Assembly (NCBI GenBank): GCA_900769645.1
Contig: CAAGHI010000006.1
Location: 103,781 to 167,780 of the forward strand
Source: Candidatus Gastranaerophilales bacterium
Lineage (GTDB): Bacteria; Cyanobacteriota; Vampirovibrionia; Gastranaerophilales; Gastranaerophilaceae
Length of the DNA stretch: 64,000 nt
Direction: 5' to 3'
Shown here: piece by piece, positions 27,825-37,474 of the stretch
How positions within the stretch are numbered: the stretch's first letter is position 1
How the letters are laid out: each line of letters starts with the position of its first letter
Notes under the pieces: model-generated
The model's input: the letters and a program-made list of their open reading frames with translations, nothing else
Databases searched by the model: none
What the model was told of the DNA's origin: nothing
Translations under genes and position numbers: made by a program

Positions 27825-29279
27825 GTGAACAGGTTTTTTATAGTTTTATTTTCAATAATTTTTATGATGTCTGCAACTAGCGCAGATGCAAGGATTTTCG
27901 GCAAAAAAACAGTTTCCAATGACTATGTTCGAGATTTTGATGAAGTTAAACTTATTGATCCAATTCCTGAAAATTTTAAATCTCCAGATATTCCAGATGT
28001 ACCCCAAGAAGATCCATTGCTGGAAGGTGGCGCCTCTGTTGGAGAAGGACAAGAGTCTGTTGATAAAGAAGATGTTGATTTGGACGAGATTGATGATGAT
28101 TTGCCGGAAAACAACTCAGAACAACTTCCTCGCTTTGATTTGAATAATCCTGAAAACAAGCAAGAATCAAATGCGTTGAAGCAGATTTTTGAGATTGATA
28201 ACAATATTGAGGCAGAATTTTCACTGTTTGATAATTTTAATGCTGATAAACAAGACAGTTTGTTTGGTGAAAATACGCTTATCGGAAAGATTTTGAAGCA
28301 AGATATTTCAAGAACAGATGTTCCTTCATATCTTTTGAAAAAGCAATTAACGTTTAGACCGCAAAAAGGAATTATTTCTAAAATTCAATATTATGGTGCT
28401 TTTCAAGGGGATTTGTCGTCAACTTTCTTAGGAAGTGATTACGATACTAGCTATGATATCGGATTTTTGCAATTCGGTGCGATAGGAAAATTCCGCAATA
28501 CTAAAAACGATTTCAAGATTTTGTTTAACCCACGCCCAGCAAGTGGTAGGACTTATATGCAAAATTTTATTGCTGATGCGTACATTGTAAATAGTAGTAT
28601 TCCTCATCACAAGCTTGTTGTCGGATATTCAAGAAACCAAGTTGGCAAAGAAGGTGGCGCAAGCTCATACATTTTGCCATTTGTAACACGTTCTCAAATC
28701 GCAAGAAATTTTGGCTCCACTCGTGCGCTCGGTGTAAGATTAATCGGAAATTACTCTTTGATGGATTATAACCTTGCATTTAATTCTTCTGACAGATATT
28801 TTCACACGCCTTTTGCAGGACCTGAATTTACGGGCTGGGTTGATTTTAAACCACTTGGCAAAACAGATGGTAGATACGGAAATTTGACCTTCGGTGGAGG
28901 TATAAATGTCGGCCATAATAGGACAAATTATACTGTCGGGTCTTTCTATATTGGTTATAAATATAAAAGGCTTTGGACAAATTTTGAATACGGCATTGCA
29001 GACGGCTACAACGGCTCATTTGTAAGCACTAAAAAGGCGCAAGGTTTCAATTATACAATAGGGTATAAAATTCACCCGAAAGTGCAGCTAATAGCTCGTT
29101 ACGACCAATTTGATCCGGATAGAGATGTTGCGCATAACACAAGGAGAGAATATTCTGCCGGTATAAATTATTTTATCAAAGGGCAGGCTGTACGTTTAAT
29201 TTTGAATTATGTTTTTTGTAATAATCAGAATTCAGAAGATAGTCACAGAATTATTTTTGGAACACAATTGTTGTTATAA
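27825..29279 (+). CDS. Outer-membrane porin of the phosphate-selective O/P type
   Basis: A GTG at 27825 gives a good signal peptide (VNRFFIVLFSIIFMM...TSADA), preferred over the in-frame TTG ten codons earlier. An acidic spacer (about residues 55-110, rich in Asp, Glu, Pro) follows, then a beta-barrel from about 170 with alternating aromatic strands, ending REYSAGINYFIKG ... IIFGTQLLL, the typical porin O/P finish. Residues such as DQFDPD and KVQLIARYD fit the family. It indicates an outer membrane, in line with a Gram-negative envelope. Substrate is undetermined. Confidence 0.8.
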   Translation: MNRFFIVLFSIIFMMSATSADARIFGKKTVSNDYVRDFDEVKLIDPIPENFKSPDIPDVPQEDPLLEGGASVGEGQESVDKEDVDLDEIDDDLPENNSEQLPRFDLNNPENKQESNALKQIFEIDNNIEAEFSLFDNFNADKQDSLFGENTLIGKILKQDISRTDVPSYLLKKQLTFRPQKGIISKIQYYGAFQGDLSSTFLGSDYDTSYDIGFLQFGAIGKFRNTKNDFKILFNPRPASGRTYMQNFIADAYIVNSSIPHHKLVVGYSRNQVGKEGGASSYILPFVTRSQIARNFGSTRALGVRLIGNYSLMDYNLAFNSSDRYFHTPFAGPEFTGWVDFKPLGKTDGRYGNLTFGGGINVGHNRTNYTVGSFYIGYKYKRLWTNFEYGIADGYNGSFVSTKKAQGFNYTIGYKIHPKVQLIARYDQFDPDRDVAHNTRREYSAGINYFIKGQAVRLILNYVFCNNQNSEDSHRIIFGTQLLL

Positions 29280-29282
29280 AAG

Positions 29283-29310
29283 AGTCAGACATTGGAATTG
29301 TCTGACTTTT
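29283..29310. terminator. Bidirectional terminator between the porin and a convergent secreted-protein gene
   Basis: AGTCAGACA (29283-29291) and TGTCTGACT (29299-29307) make a perfect 9-bp stem with A-run and T-run on the two sides; it serves the plus-strand porin and the minus-strand gene ending at 29317. Confidence 0.85.
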
Positions 29311-29316
29311 AAGTTT

Positions 29317-29964
29317 TTATGCTTTAAATTTATTTTTTACCATAATTTTGAGAGGTGGAATTTCTGCGTCTCGTCCGCCAAAGTGAGAATAAGTGTATGT
29401 TCTTGCGGTTTTAGGCTCAAAAATTCCGTGAATTAGTTCTGTTTGATTTTTGTAGTGTTCAAATTGATATTTGTAAAATTCTCTATCAGTATCATTTAGC
29501 AACATAAATGTTTTTGTCTTAAATAGTGGCTTGTAGACAGTTATTGAATTATTTTTAAATTGCGAAATCTTTATAAATTCTACATTTGGGAAAAGTTCTT
29601 GAACTTGCTGCTCTGAAAGTTCTGCTTTGGTGAACCCGTTTGACGTGAACTTAAGTTTGAAAAACTTTAATTTGTATGGATTATAGCCGATTAGCTCGTT
29701 ATTTTTTAAGAATTCGTAGCAAGTGTCGGTATCAAAAGTTTTTCCGTTGAATTCATATTCTGAATATCCGCCACTGCCGATTGTGTAGTGGTGTGTGAGC
29801 GAGTAATTGTCTGCACATTTTGTATCCCAAGTTTGAGTTTTAGGGCAGAAAGTAATTACTTGTTTGTCTTTAACTTGGTTTTGAACAATTGCTTCATTGT
29901 AATTGTAGGCAAATGTAGTGTTGGCGCAGAATACAACGATTGCAAGTAAGATTAATTTTTTCAT
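29317..29964 (-). CDS. Secreted protein of unknown function
   Basis: 215 residues. MKKLILLAIVVFCANTTFA is a standard signal peptide with cleavage near residue 19. The mature part has three cysteines (FCPKT, TKCAD, TCYEF), no recognised domain, and many Phe/Tyr-Lys segments. GGAGG lies 8 bases before the ATG. No family match that I can defend. Confidence 0.75.
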   Translation of the reverse strand: MKKLILLAIVVFCANTTFAYNYNEAIVQNQVKDKQVITFCPKTQTWDTKCADNYSLTHHYTIGSGGYSEYEFNGKTFDTDTCYEFLKNNELIGYNPYKLKFFKLKFTSNGFTKAELSEQQVQELFPNVEFIKISQFKNNSITVYKPLFKTKTFMLLNDTDREFYKYQFEHYKNQTELIHGIFEPKTARTYTYSHFGGRDAEIPPLKIMVKNKFKA

Positions 29965-30033
29965 AAAGCCTCCTTGATGGAAAAATCATAATACAAAAAA
30001 TAAATATTGCAATATGAGATTTTGTATTATAAT

Positions 30034-30091
30034 TAGTTTGGTTGACAGCCGGTTGAAAAACCGAAAAACGGAGAGCAAAATCTCCGTTTTT
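30034..30091 (+). ncRNA. Possible small RNA: promoter-like box followed by two hairpins
   Basis: TATAAT at 30028-30033 is followed by a perfect CGGTT-GAAA-AACCG hairpin (about 30049-30062) and a terminator stem AAAAACGGAGA/TCTCCGTTTTT at 30064-30091. Together they could make a transcript of about 50 nt. The -35 match TTGCAA (30007-30012) has only a 15-base spacer. The terminator is symmetric and may instead end the minus-strand transcript coming from 30190, so the RNA is tentative. Confidence 0.3.
30064..30091. terminator. Bidirectional terminator upstream of tRNA-Arg
   Basis: AAAAACGGAGA and TCTCCGTTTTT pair around GCAAAA. It can stop transcripts of the minus-strand operon 32054-30190 after they pass antisense through the tRNA gene. 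Confidence 0.8.
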
Positions 30092-30109
30092 ATGATAGAA
30101 TTTAATTGT

Positions 30110-30183
30110 GGCCTCGTAGCTCAGCAGGATAGAGCAGTGGTTTCCTAAACCAAAGATCATGCGTTCGAATCGCATCGGGGCCA
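30110..30183 (+). tRNA. tRNA-Arg (anticodon CCU)
   Basis: Cloverleaf folds by eye: acceptor GGCCTCG/CGGGGCC, D-arm with GCTCAGCAGGATAGAGC, anticodon loop TTCCTAA with CCT at positions 34-36, T-arm ATGCG-TTCGAAT-CGCAT. Discriminator base A at 30183; the following bases are AAT, so CCA is not encoded and must be added by Cca. Decodes AGG. Confidence 0.93.
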
Positions 30184-30189
30184 AATATC

Positions 30190-31182
30190 TTAAGCTTTTT
30201 GAGTTTGGTATTGTTTTGCTTCGTTTTTAGCTTGTTTGTGTGACAAATATTTTTCGCACAACCAGTTTGCAGGTTTTGTTACTACAACCGGTACGAAATA
30301 TCTGTAAACAAAGCCAAATACTAGCATTGTTCTTAACAAGCCCATACCTTTTATTTTGCCATTAAGTTCAGATGTTAACTGTGTTTGCCTAATAATGCCG
30401 TTCTTTACAAGTTTGTCTGTGTACTTGTTGAGTTTTAGTTTTTCAACCGATTTTACTACGTCATCAGCATCTTCAATTGCCCCTTTTACTGCGTGTTCAA
30501 GGAATTCAGTATAACCAGCATATCCTTTTTCACCTTTTTTAGGCATTTTTAATGCTTCTTTAACTTCGTCTGCAATTTTATTTACATCGCCATCTGGATT
30601 TTGTTTAAGCTTTTTATTGATTTCATCAATACCTTGGTTGATGCCTTTGAAGTTTTTCGCAAAATCTTCATTGTTAATTTGAGTTCCGATGTATTTAGAG
30701 GTTGTGTTTTCCCACCAGTTTTTCAAGTATTTATCAAGTGAGTACGCACCTGCTGTTGATACAAGGAATGTCAAACCTTGGTTTACTGCAAGAGTTTGTT
30801 TTCTATCTTTGTCTAACTTGTCATTTGTTAAAGTTTTTTCCATATACAAACCACTTGTAATCAAAGAACCTAGAGTCAAACAGTGTTGGAATAAATTGTC
30901 GCTGTTTTTTAATTTATCAGCAATAGCATTCATTGGTTTGCTGTCTACGATTTTTGCTGTAAAGTGTTTTGCAATTCCATCAGTACATCTGTCATAAAAA
31001 TCAGATAATGGTTTGAAAAATCCTGATTTTTCTTTAATTGCTTGGTTTGCAATTTGTTCTGCTACATCGCCAGCATTTTGCACTGGGTTTGCTGTAAAAT
31101 TCTGAGGTTTTGGCTTGCAGCATTGACGATTTTGATTGTTGTATTGATTGTAAGAATTAAAAGAGTTTAATGTTACGTTCAT
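30190..31182 (-). CDS. Tagged membrane protein of unknown function
   Basis: 330 residues. Begins MNVTLNSFNSYNQYNNQNR, a short Cys pair, then KPQNFTANPVQ, the F-x-A tag. A second FTAK occurs near 74. Hydrophobic segments near 105-118, 130-150 and 285-305; a hydrophilic, Lys-rich region lies between them. It overlaps the upstream gene (ends of 31182) by one base (TAATG), so the two are translated together. No known domain. Confidence 0.7.
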   Translation of the reverse strand: MNVTLNSFNSYNQYNNQNRQCCKPKPQNFTANPVQNAGDVAEQIANQAIKEKSGFFKPLSDFYDRCTDGIAKHFTAKIVDSKPMNAIADKLKNSDNLFQHCLTLGSLITSGLYMEKTLTNDKLDKDRKQTLAVNQGLTFLVSTAGAYSLDKYLKNWWENTTSKYIGTQINNEDFAKNFKGINQGIDEINKKLKQNPDGDVNKIADEVKEALKMPKKGEKGYAGYTEFLEHAVKGAIEDADDVVKSVEKLKLNKYTDKLVKNGIIRQTQLTSELNGKIKGMGLLRTMLVFGFVYRYFVPVVVTKPANWLCEKYLSHKQAKNEAKQYQTQKA

Positions 31183-32054
31183 TATTGAACACCTCCTTTG
31201 AATTCTTTAAATGCCGGTTTGTCTATAAAATCCATATTTGTTGGAGTTGTCATATTGTTTGTATCCTTTGGAGCTTCTGTCTGTTCAGGTTTCTTCTTCT
31301 TTTCAACACCGAAAACGTATTTCAAAATTGGTGGAATTAATGCAATTGTAAGAATTGATCTTGGAATTGCAATAACGAAATCCGGAATATTCTTAACAAG
31401 AGTTTCTAGTGCTGCTCTGTGGCGTTTTACAGCTTTATAAGCCGCTCTTGATGCTTTATCTATAATTCTTCCGGCTTCATCTCTTGCGTTAGCTTTGGCT
31501 TCAAGTGCTTTTTCTTGTTCTGCTAATTCAAAAAGTTTTTTACTAAAAATTCTAGGTTTTCCTTCTTTATCTTTTATAATATTGCCATCTTTATCCTTTA
31601 GATATCCATCTGAGCCGAATATTTTCTTAACAGCACCATCAAGAGGGCTTGTAACAATAACTGATGCTACAAATCCTAAGATTGCTGATGCCATTGAGTG
31701 CCCTGACGCATAGATTTTATCTTCTTTATCCTTTTTCCCCGGAAGTGCAAGAATTGTTGCAGGACGCATAACACCTGCTAAACCGAGTGCAACTAATGCG
31801 CTTGTAGCTACGTTGTGGTCATTTGTGTATGTTAAAAATTTATTAAACCATTTCTTTGTAAATATACCGCTCTTCTTAGCAACATTAACGGCAGCCTCAC
31901 TCTTACCCGTAAAACTGCCGTCATAATTCGCACTATATCCTCTATTATTGTCGTAAGCTCCCTTAGTTTTCTCCCTAAAGTTTTGGGGTTCCGAATGGAG
32001 CCTTGATGTACCCTGATTTAGGGTAATATCGCGTTGTAATTTTGTTATTCTCAT
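31182..32054 (-). CDS. Tagged membrane protein of unknown function
   Basis: 290 residues. Starts MRITKLQRDITLNQG, has PQNFREK at about 25 and SFTGKSEAA at about 47. Hydrophobic stretches lie near 82-105, 122-142 and 228-250, with a charged, Lys/Glu-rich helix between them. The end DKPAFKEFKGGVQ resembles the endings of the two large paralogues at 18130 and 19870. First gene of a two-gene unit with the protein at 30190. Confidence 0.7.
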   Translation of the reverse strand: MRITKLQRDITLNQGTSRLHSEPQNFREKTKGAYDNNRGYSANYDGSFTGKSEAAVNVAKKSGIFTKKWFNKFLTYTNDHNVATSALVALGLAGVMRPATILALPGKKDKEDKIYASGHSMASAILGFVASVIVTSPLDGAVKKIFGSDGYLKDKDGNIIKDKEGKPRIFSKKLFELAEQEKALEAKANARDEAGRIIDKASRAAYKAVKRHRAALETLVKNIPDFVIAIPRSILTIALIPPILKYVFGVEKKKKPEQTEAPKDTNNMTTPTNMDFIDKPAFKEFKGGVQ

Positions 32055-32224
32055 TTTTTCACCAAATAAATTGTAATGCCTTCTACATTTATTCTAAAAC
32101 AAAGGAAAATATTTTTTGCTAGTAGGTTAAAAAATGTTTACAATTTTATTGGAGAATGAGTAAATAAGAAAATAAGTTCTTTTCATTCAAGATATTCAGT
32201 AATATATTTATTCACATATGAAAT

Positions 32225-33055
32225 CTACATATCAAATCCCAAGTCTAATGTTGGAGCTTTTGCAACAATTGCACTTGATGAGATAATATCAACGCCGGTT
32301 GATGCAATTGCGTTTACTGTTGACAAGTTTACGTTCCCGCTTGCCTCCACAATCGCTTGGTGATTGATGATTTCAACCGCTTTTTTCATAGTATCAACTG
32401 ACATGTTATCAAGCATGATAATGTCCGCTTTAACCTCAACCGCTTCTTTTACTTGCTCAAGTGTATCGCATTCAACTTCAATTTTATGAGCATGCGAAAT
32501 GTTTTTTCTTAATTTATTTACCGCATTGGTTAAAGATCCTGCAAGTCTTATGTGGTTATCTTTAATCATTGCGCAATCAGAAAGATTAAATCTGTGAAGG
32601 GCTCCACCACCAATTTTTACCGAATATTTTTCGAAAGCCCTAAAATTTGGAGTTGTTTTTCTCGTATCAACAATTTTGGCACTGTAAGGTGCAATTGCAT
32701 CTTGGTATTTTCTTGTTTCTGTTGCAATTCCGGACATTCTTTGAATATAGTTAAGCGAAACTCTTTCGCCCATCAACAAGTCTTTTGCCGGTCCTTCAAC
32801 GTCAGCAATTTTGTCGCCTTTTTGGATTTTATCACCATCTTTAAAGTAAAATTTTATTTTTACATCGTTTGAAAGCACGTCAAAAACAGTTTTGAAAACC
32901 TCGCAACCACAGAGAACTCCGTCACATCTTGTGTTTAGCTCTGCTTTTAAATAATCTGTATCTTCTGCTAAATTTTCTGTCGTAATATCGCCATAACCGA
33001 TATCTTCCATCAATGCTGATTTAACGTGATCTTCTACATAAAATTTACTTAACAT
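32225..33055 (-). CDS. nadC: Nicotinate-nucleotide pyrophosphorylase NadC (quinolinate phosphoribosyltransferase)
   Basis: Converts quinolinate and PRPP to nicotinate mononucleotide in de novo NAD synthesis. 276 residues from ATG 33055, which overlaps the nadB stop by 11 bases; a longer reading from 33142 lies inside nadB and is rejected. Motifs: DTRKTTPNFRAFEKYSVKIG (the PRPP/quinolinate Arg-Lys region), IEVECDTLEQ, IMLDNMS and EASGNVN. With nadB it forms an operon; nadA is not in the window. Confidence 0.93.
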   Translation of the reverse strand: MLSKFYVEDHVKSALMEDIGYGDITTENLAEDTDYLKAELNTRCDGVLCGCEVFKTVFDVLSNDVKIKFYFKDGDKIQKGDKIADVEGPAKDLLMGERVSLNYIQRMSGIATETRKYQDAIAPYSAKIVDTRKTTPNFRAFEKYSVKIGGGALHRFNLSDCAMIKDNHIRLAGSLTNAVNKLRKNISHAHKIEVECDTLEQVKEAVEVKADIIMLDNMSVDTMKKAVEIINHQAIVEASGNVNLSTVNAIASTGVDIISSSAIVAKAPTLDLGFDM

Positions 33056-34661
33056 AATCCGGTACCTTATCTTCTTTTGTAATAATACTGTGAACACATT
33101 CCTCATTTGTTTGCGGAAAATCTGTTCTGTAATGCGCTCCACGAGATTCTTTACGCATTAGCGCTGATGTTGCAATTAATTCTGAAACTTGCAACATGTT
33201 GCGGAATTCGTATTCTTCTCGATTTATGCATTTATGTGAACGTGGAAATTCTTTTCTTAGCTCTTCAAGTTTTTCTTCCGCTGTTTTCAAAGAATTTTCA
33301 TCTCTAAAAATTCCGACATAATCCCACATTATGTCTTTCAATTTTTTCTTTAATGTCGGAATGTCCAATTCTTCAGTAATACCATCTTCTTTTGTGTACA
33401 AGTCCAAAGTTGATTTGATTGTCTCATCTATTTGTTTTGGGGATTTCAATTCCTGTGTTTTAAGATAATCTGCAACTGAATAAGCGCAAACAACGCATTC
33501 CAAAAGCGAATTACTTGCCAATCTGTTACCACCGTGAAGTCCGGTTGAAGAAACTTCACCAATTGCATAAAGCCCGTTAATAGATGTTTCTCCACGTAGA
33601 TTTGTCTTGACACCACCCATATAATAATGTGCTGCAGGAGCGACAGGGATAAAGTCATGCGCAATATCTATTCCGTTTTCAAGGCATTTTTTTGAAATGT
33701 TTGGAAAACGTTTGGCAAGTTTTTTGCTGTCGATGCAAGTTGCATTCAAATAAACGTTATCGACTTTATTTTTTCTCATTTCGCTATAATTAGCACGAGT
33801 AACAATATCACGAGGTGCAAGTTCTTTGCGCTCATCGTAATTCTGCATATATTCGACGCCATCTGCATCACAAAGTTTTGCGCCTTCTCCTCTAACAGCT
33901 TCTGATATCAAAAATCTGTTTTCTCCACAATCAATTGCAAGTGCTGTCGGATGGAATTGTACAAATTCCATATCCTGCATAACCGCTCCGGCATTATATG
34001 CTAGTGCAAGACCGTCGCCTGTTGCTCCAATTGGGTTTGTTGTGTATTTATATAATTGTCCAATTCCGCCTGTAGCAAGGATTATAGCTGGAGAATAAAT
34101 TGTTTCATATTCTTGTGTAGCGTCGTTATAAACGAGAATTCCTTTACATTCATTGTGGCTAACCAAAAGTTCTACAGCATCTGTATCTTCATAGATATCA
34201 ATGTTTTCATTCTCTGCTACTTTTTTGCAAAGTGCTTGTTCAATCATTCTGCCTGTTGCGTCTCCACCTGAGTGAAGAATTCGTCTTACGCTGTGAGCGG
34301 CTTCTTTGGTAAAGCAAAGTTTATTATTTTCATCTCTATCAAATTCAACGCCAAATTTCAGCAAATCTTTTACGACGGCGTCAGAATGCTCTGAGATAAA
34401 TTTAACTGTATTAAAATCGCTCAAACCGGCACCGGCTTTGATTGTGTCAGAGATATGAGATGCAGTTGTGTCAGATTTGTTTTCTTTCATAACCGCAACC
34501 ATGCCACCTTGAGCATATCTAGAGTTGCTTTCGCCAAGTTTTGATTTTGTTATTAATAAAATTCCTTCTGGAAGTGCTGCTTGTTGTTCAATTTTTAGTG
34601 CAGCATAAAGTCCTGCAATGCCACTTCCTATTATAACTGTTGAATAATTTGAATATTTCAT
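33045..34661 (-). CDS. nadB: L-aspartate oxidase NadB
   Basis: FAD enzyme that turns L-aspartate to iminoaspartate, the first step of NAD synthesis; in anaerobes fumarate can serve as electron acceptor. 538 residues: FAD site VIIGSGIAGLYAAL near 9-22, SRYAQGGMVA, HSGGDATG, and the catalytic Arg/His region GLHGGNRLASNSLLECVV near 380-397. The fumarate-reductase-like C-terminal helices follow. Translation leads into nadC. Confidence 0.93.
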   Translation of the reverse strand: MKYSNYSTVIIGSGIAGLYAALKIEQQAALPEGILLITKSKLGESNSRYAQGGMVAVMKENKSDTTASHISDTIKAGAGLSDFNTVKFISEHSDAVVKDLLKFGVEFDRDENNKLCFTKEAAHSVRRILHSGGDATGRMIEQALCKKVAENENIDIYEDTDAVELLVSHNECKGILVYNDATQEYETIYSPAIILATGGIGQLYKYTTNPIGATGDGLALAYNAGAVMQDMEFVQFHPTALAIDCGENRFLISEAVRGEGAKLCDADGVEYMQNYDERKELAPRDIVTRANYSEMRKNKVDNVYLNATCIDSKKLAKRFPNISKKCLENGIDIAHDFIPVAPAAHYYMGGVKTNLRGETSINGLYAIGEVSSTGLHGGNRLASNSLLECVVCAYSVADYLKTQELKSPKQIDETIKSTLDLYTKEDGITEELDIPTLKKKLKDIMWDYVGIFRDENSLKTAEEKLEELRKEFPRSHKCINREEYEFRNMLQVSELIATSALMRKESRGAHYRTDFPQTNEECVHSIITKEDKVPDYVK

Positions 34662-34810
34662 GATTATTTCACCTTATGTGTATTTATCATTCTACATAAT
34701 AATCCAAAATTTTTAATTTTGCTATTAACAAATATTAAGATTTAATTAAATATATAGCAAAAAATTCTTTTACACGTATTAATATTGTATCGCAAAGGAG
34801 ATTTATATAT

Positions 34811-35263
34811 ATGCAGATAAATTTGGATTGCAATTGCCCAAAACCACAGCCACAGTTTGGAATGGCATTTAGACTTCCTGATACAAAAGGGCTTGAAAGA
34901 TTGAATAGCTATGCACGACTTGCAACATCTGAAGTTCGTCAGCGTGGAATGGAAGAATTCATAAAAGAGCAGGGAAAATTAAAGTTTTTTGACACTGCTT
35001 ATGACCCGAATTTTGACACTATGTTTGTTATTGATAATAGGACAAACCAAAAAATTGACTCATTTATTCAAACTCCAATGAATACAGGCTTTGATAATTT
35101 TGATTCGGTCAAATACCCTGGGCGAAAACTCCTTACAATAATTCTTAATCCTAAAAAGTTTTTGCCATTGAACATGTTGCAAGCCGGAAAAAGAGCAAAA
35201 GAATTGGAAAATGCTCTTCTTGCAGATGAAAAAGTTATTGATAGATTTAATAAAGTTTACTAA
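34811..35263 (+). CDS. Small tagged protein of unknown function
   Basis: 150 residues, cytoplasmic by appearance. MQINLDCNCPKPQPQFGMAFRLP contains the F-G-M/A tag very close to the start. The remainder is mixed alpha/beta with no recognised motif. AAAGGAG precedes ATG 34811. It stands alone, so its function must be sought with similar tagged proteins. Confidence 0.7.
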   Translation: MQINLDCNCPKPQPQFGMAFRLPDTKGLERLNSYARLATSEVRQRGMEEFIKEQGKLKFFDTAYDPNFDTMFVIDNRTNQKIDSFIQTPMNTGFDNFDSVKYPGRKLLTIILNPKKFLPLNMLQAGKRAKELENALLADEKVIDRFNKVY

Positions 35264-35384
35264 AACATAATAATAAAAATAATATTTCTGAGTTAAGACG
35301 TAATAATATAATTACGTCATTTCAATATTAAAGGGATTAAATGCCTTTAAAAAACTTTTATAAGTAGTATAGGGAGAAATTATT

Positions 35385-36044
35385 ATGTCGATAAATGTAT
35401 TACTTGTAGAAGATCAAAAATTAATCCGTGTAGGTTTGATGTCATTATTTGAGGATTTAGAAGATATTAAAGTAACGTCAGAGGCTCAGACAGGTAAAGA
35501 GGCAGTTGAAAAATTTCGTTTAAACCGTCCAGATGTCGTTTTGATGGATATCGGGTTACCCGATATTTCAGGAATTGAGGCTACAAAACGAATTTTAGAA
35601 ATTAATAACAAGGCAAAAGTGATAATTTTAACATCTCATTTGACTGAAACAGAGGTTTTGGACGCCCTTCATGCCGGAGCTTGTGCTTATGCAATGAAGG
35701 ATATTAATACTGATGTTTTAAAAATGGTTATAAAGACCGTAAAAGATGGTGCAATGTGGTTAGATTCTCAGGTTGTTCCGATTTTGCGAGAGAAAAATTG
35801 TGGAGTTGTTCCACCACGCCAAATGTCACGTGCGATGTTTAAAGAGCAGCATGCAAATCTTACACAACGTGAATATGAGGTCTTGAAACTCGTTGTTGAT
35901 GGAATGTCAAACAGTGAAATTGCACAAGAATTGACGATTTCTGAGCACACCGCAAAAGCACATGTCTGTAATATTATTCAAAAACTCGTTGTCGATGATA
36001 GAACACAAGCTGCTGTTAAAGCCCTTAAAGAGGGGCTTGTGTAA
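35385..36044 (+). CDS. Orphan NarL/FixJ-family response regulator
   Basis: 219 residues: receiver with D55 in LMDIGLPDISG and a LuxR helix-turn-helix near 150-210 (LTQREYEVLKLVVDGMSNSEIA). No kinase gene lies beside it. It resembles the regulator at 15566, so it could be fed by that hybrid kinase or by another kinase elsewhere. It is single and follows a 120-base leader. Confidence 0.9.
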   Translation: MSINVLLVEDQKLIRVGLMSLFEDLEDIKVTSEAQTGKEAVEKFRLNRPDVVLMDIGLPDISGIEATKRILEINNKAKVIILTSHLTETEVLDALHAGACAYAMKDINTDVLKMVIKTVKDGAMWLDSQVVPILREKNCGVVPPRQMSRAMFKEQHANLTQREYEVLKLVVDGMSNSEIAQELTISEHTAKAHVCNIIQKLVVDDRTQAAVKALKEGLV

Positions 36045-36106
36045 TTATATCGAGTGTAGCGAGCATAAAGACTATGTCTCTATGCCTTTACGTCTCTGAT
36101 AGCTTT

Positions 36107-37474
36107 TTAAAATTCTCTCGGTCTTACGCCTTTAATCCAGTTAGACTCGATTTTTTCAAGTGAAATTCCTTTGGTTTCCGGAACAAACCAGTAAACGAAA
36201 AGTATACACAAGAATGAAACCGCTGCGAATATCCAGAATGTGTAAGCACCGCCAATTCTGTGGATAAGAACAGGGAAACTTCCGACTACAAAGAAGTTAA
36301 AGGCAAAGTTTGCAACTGTGCACAAACTCATTGCAAGTCCACGTATTTTGAGCGGAAAGACTTCTGATACAATAATCCAACCGATAGGTCCAAGGCTGAA
36401 AGCAAAACAGATTATGTAAGTTGCAAGGCTTCCAACTGCAACCCATTTTAAGTTTGCACCGAGAATATCCGCCCAGTAAAATGCACAACCTAGTCCGACC
36501 AAACTTAGCATTACACCTGTTAAACCAATATATAACAACGGCTTTCTACCAAATTTGTCAGTAAAGAATATAGCAACAATTGTCATTAAAAAGTTTATTA
36601 ATCCGATGCCGGCTGTTGCATAAATTGCGTTTGTATTGCTGTCAAATCCTGCGATTTTGAATATTGTCGGGGCATAGTAAATGATTGTGTTTATACCTGT
36701 ACAAATTTGTGCAAACATAATTCCGATACCGACAACAAACGGCATTATCATCCATTTTTTAAACTTAATCTTTTTGTTTTCGCCGAGTTCGGATTTTAAA
36801 GTTTCTTTAATTTCTTTGATTTCTTTATCAGCATCGGCGTCAGGTTCGATTTTTTTGTAAATCTTTTTAGCTTCTTCCTCTCTGTTCTTACTAATTAACC
36901 ATCTTGGGGTATCACCCAAAAATGTCATGCCAACAAGAAGAATTAACCCCGGAACGACACCTGCAAACAGCATCCAACGCCAGCTGTAAACTGCATTTGC
37001 AAAAGCTCCGTTAATTACATAGGAGAACAAAATACCGGCCGTAATTGCCCATTGATATAGCGAAACAAGTGTTCCTCTTAGTTGTTTTGGTGCAACTTCT
37101 GAAAGATATAGTGGAACAATAAAGTTTACTATACCAACTGCAAGTCCTACAAGAATTCTGGACAAAATTAATACATAAATATTAGGTGCAAGTGCACAAA
37201 GGATTGAGCCAATAATAAATATTAATGCGGTTGCAATAATAATTTTTTTACGTCCGAAAATATCCGCTAAAACTCCGTTTGTTGCGGCTCCAATAACCGC
37301 ACCGATTAGAACTGAACTTACTAAAAAGCCTTGCAAATAATCAGACAAGTCCCAAGTTTGATTGATAAACAACAAGGCACCTGAAATTACACCAGTGTCA
37401 AAACCTGAAAGTAAACCACCCAATGACGCAACTATCGCAACAAAGTAAAGCCAAAAATAAACAAACTTTCTCAT
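36107..37474 (-). CDS. Sugar:proton symporter, major facilitator superfamily
   Basis: 455 residues with twelve predicted membrane helices. Sugar-porter marks are present: GFDTGVISGAL in helix 1, DIFGRKKII between helices 2 and 3, the central cytoplasmic loop, DKFGRKPLL between 8 and 9, and PETKGISLEKIE after helix 12. Closest in type to XylE, GalP or AraE. Substrate cannot be assigned from sequence alone. It ends 63 bases from the convergent regulator gene. Confidence 0.9.
   Translation of the reverse strand: MRKFVYFWLYFVAIVASLGGLLSGFDTGVISGALLFINQTWDLSDYLQGFLVSSVLIGAVIGAATNGVLADIFGRKKIIIATALIFIIGSILCALAPNIYVLILSRILVGLAVGIVNFIVPLYLSEVAPKQLRGTLVSLYQWAITAGILFSYVINGAFANAVYSWRWMLFAGVVPGLILLVGMTFLGDTPRWLISKNREEEAKKIYKKIEPDADADKEIKEIKETLKSELGENKKIKFKKWMIMPFVVGIGIMFAQICTGINTIIYYAPTIFKIAGFDSNTNAIYATAGIGLINFLMTIVAIFFTDKFGRKPLLYIGLTGVMLSLVGLGCAFYWADILGANLKWVAVGSLATYIICFAFSLGPIGWIIVSEVFPLKIRGLAMSLCTVANFAFNFFVVGSFPVLIHRIGGAYTFWIFAAVSFLCILFVYWFVPETKGISLEKIESNWIKGVRPREF

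Noticed and set aside
33056..33142. Longer NadC reading from 33142
   Set aside because: The extra 29 residues lie within nadB and do not resemble the NadC start; ATG 33055 gives the family length.
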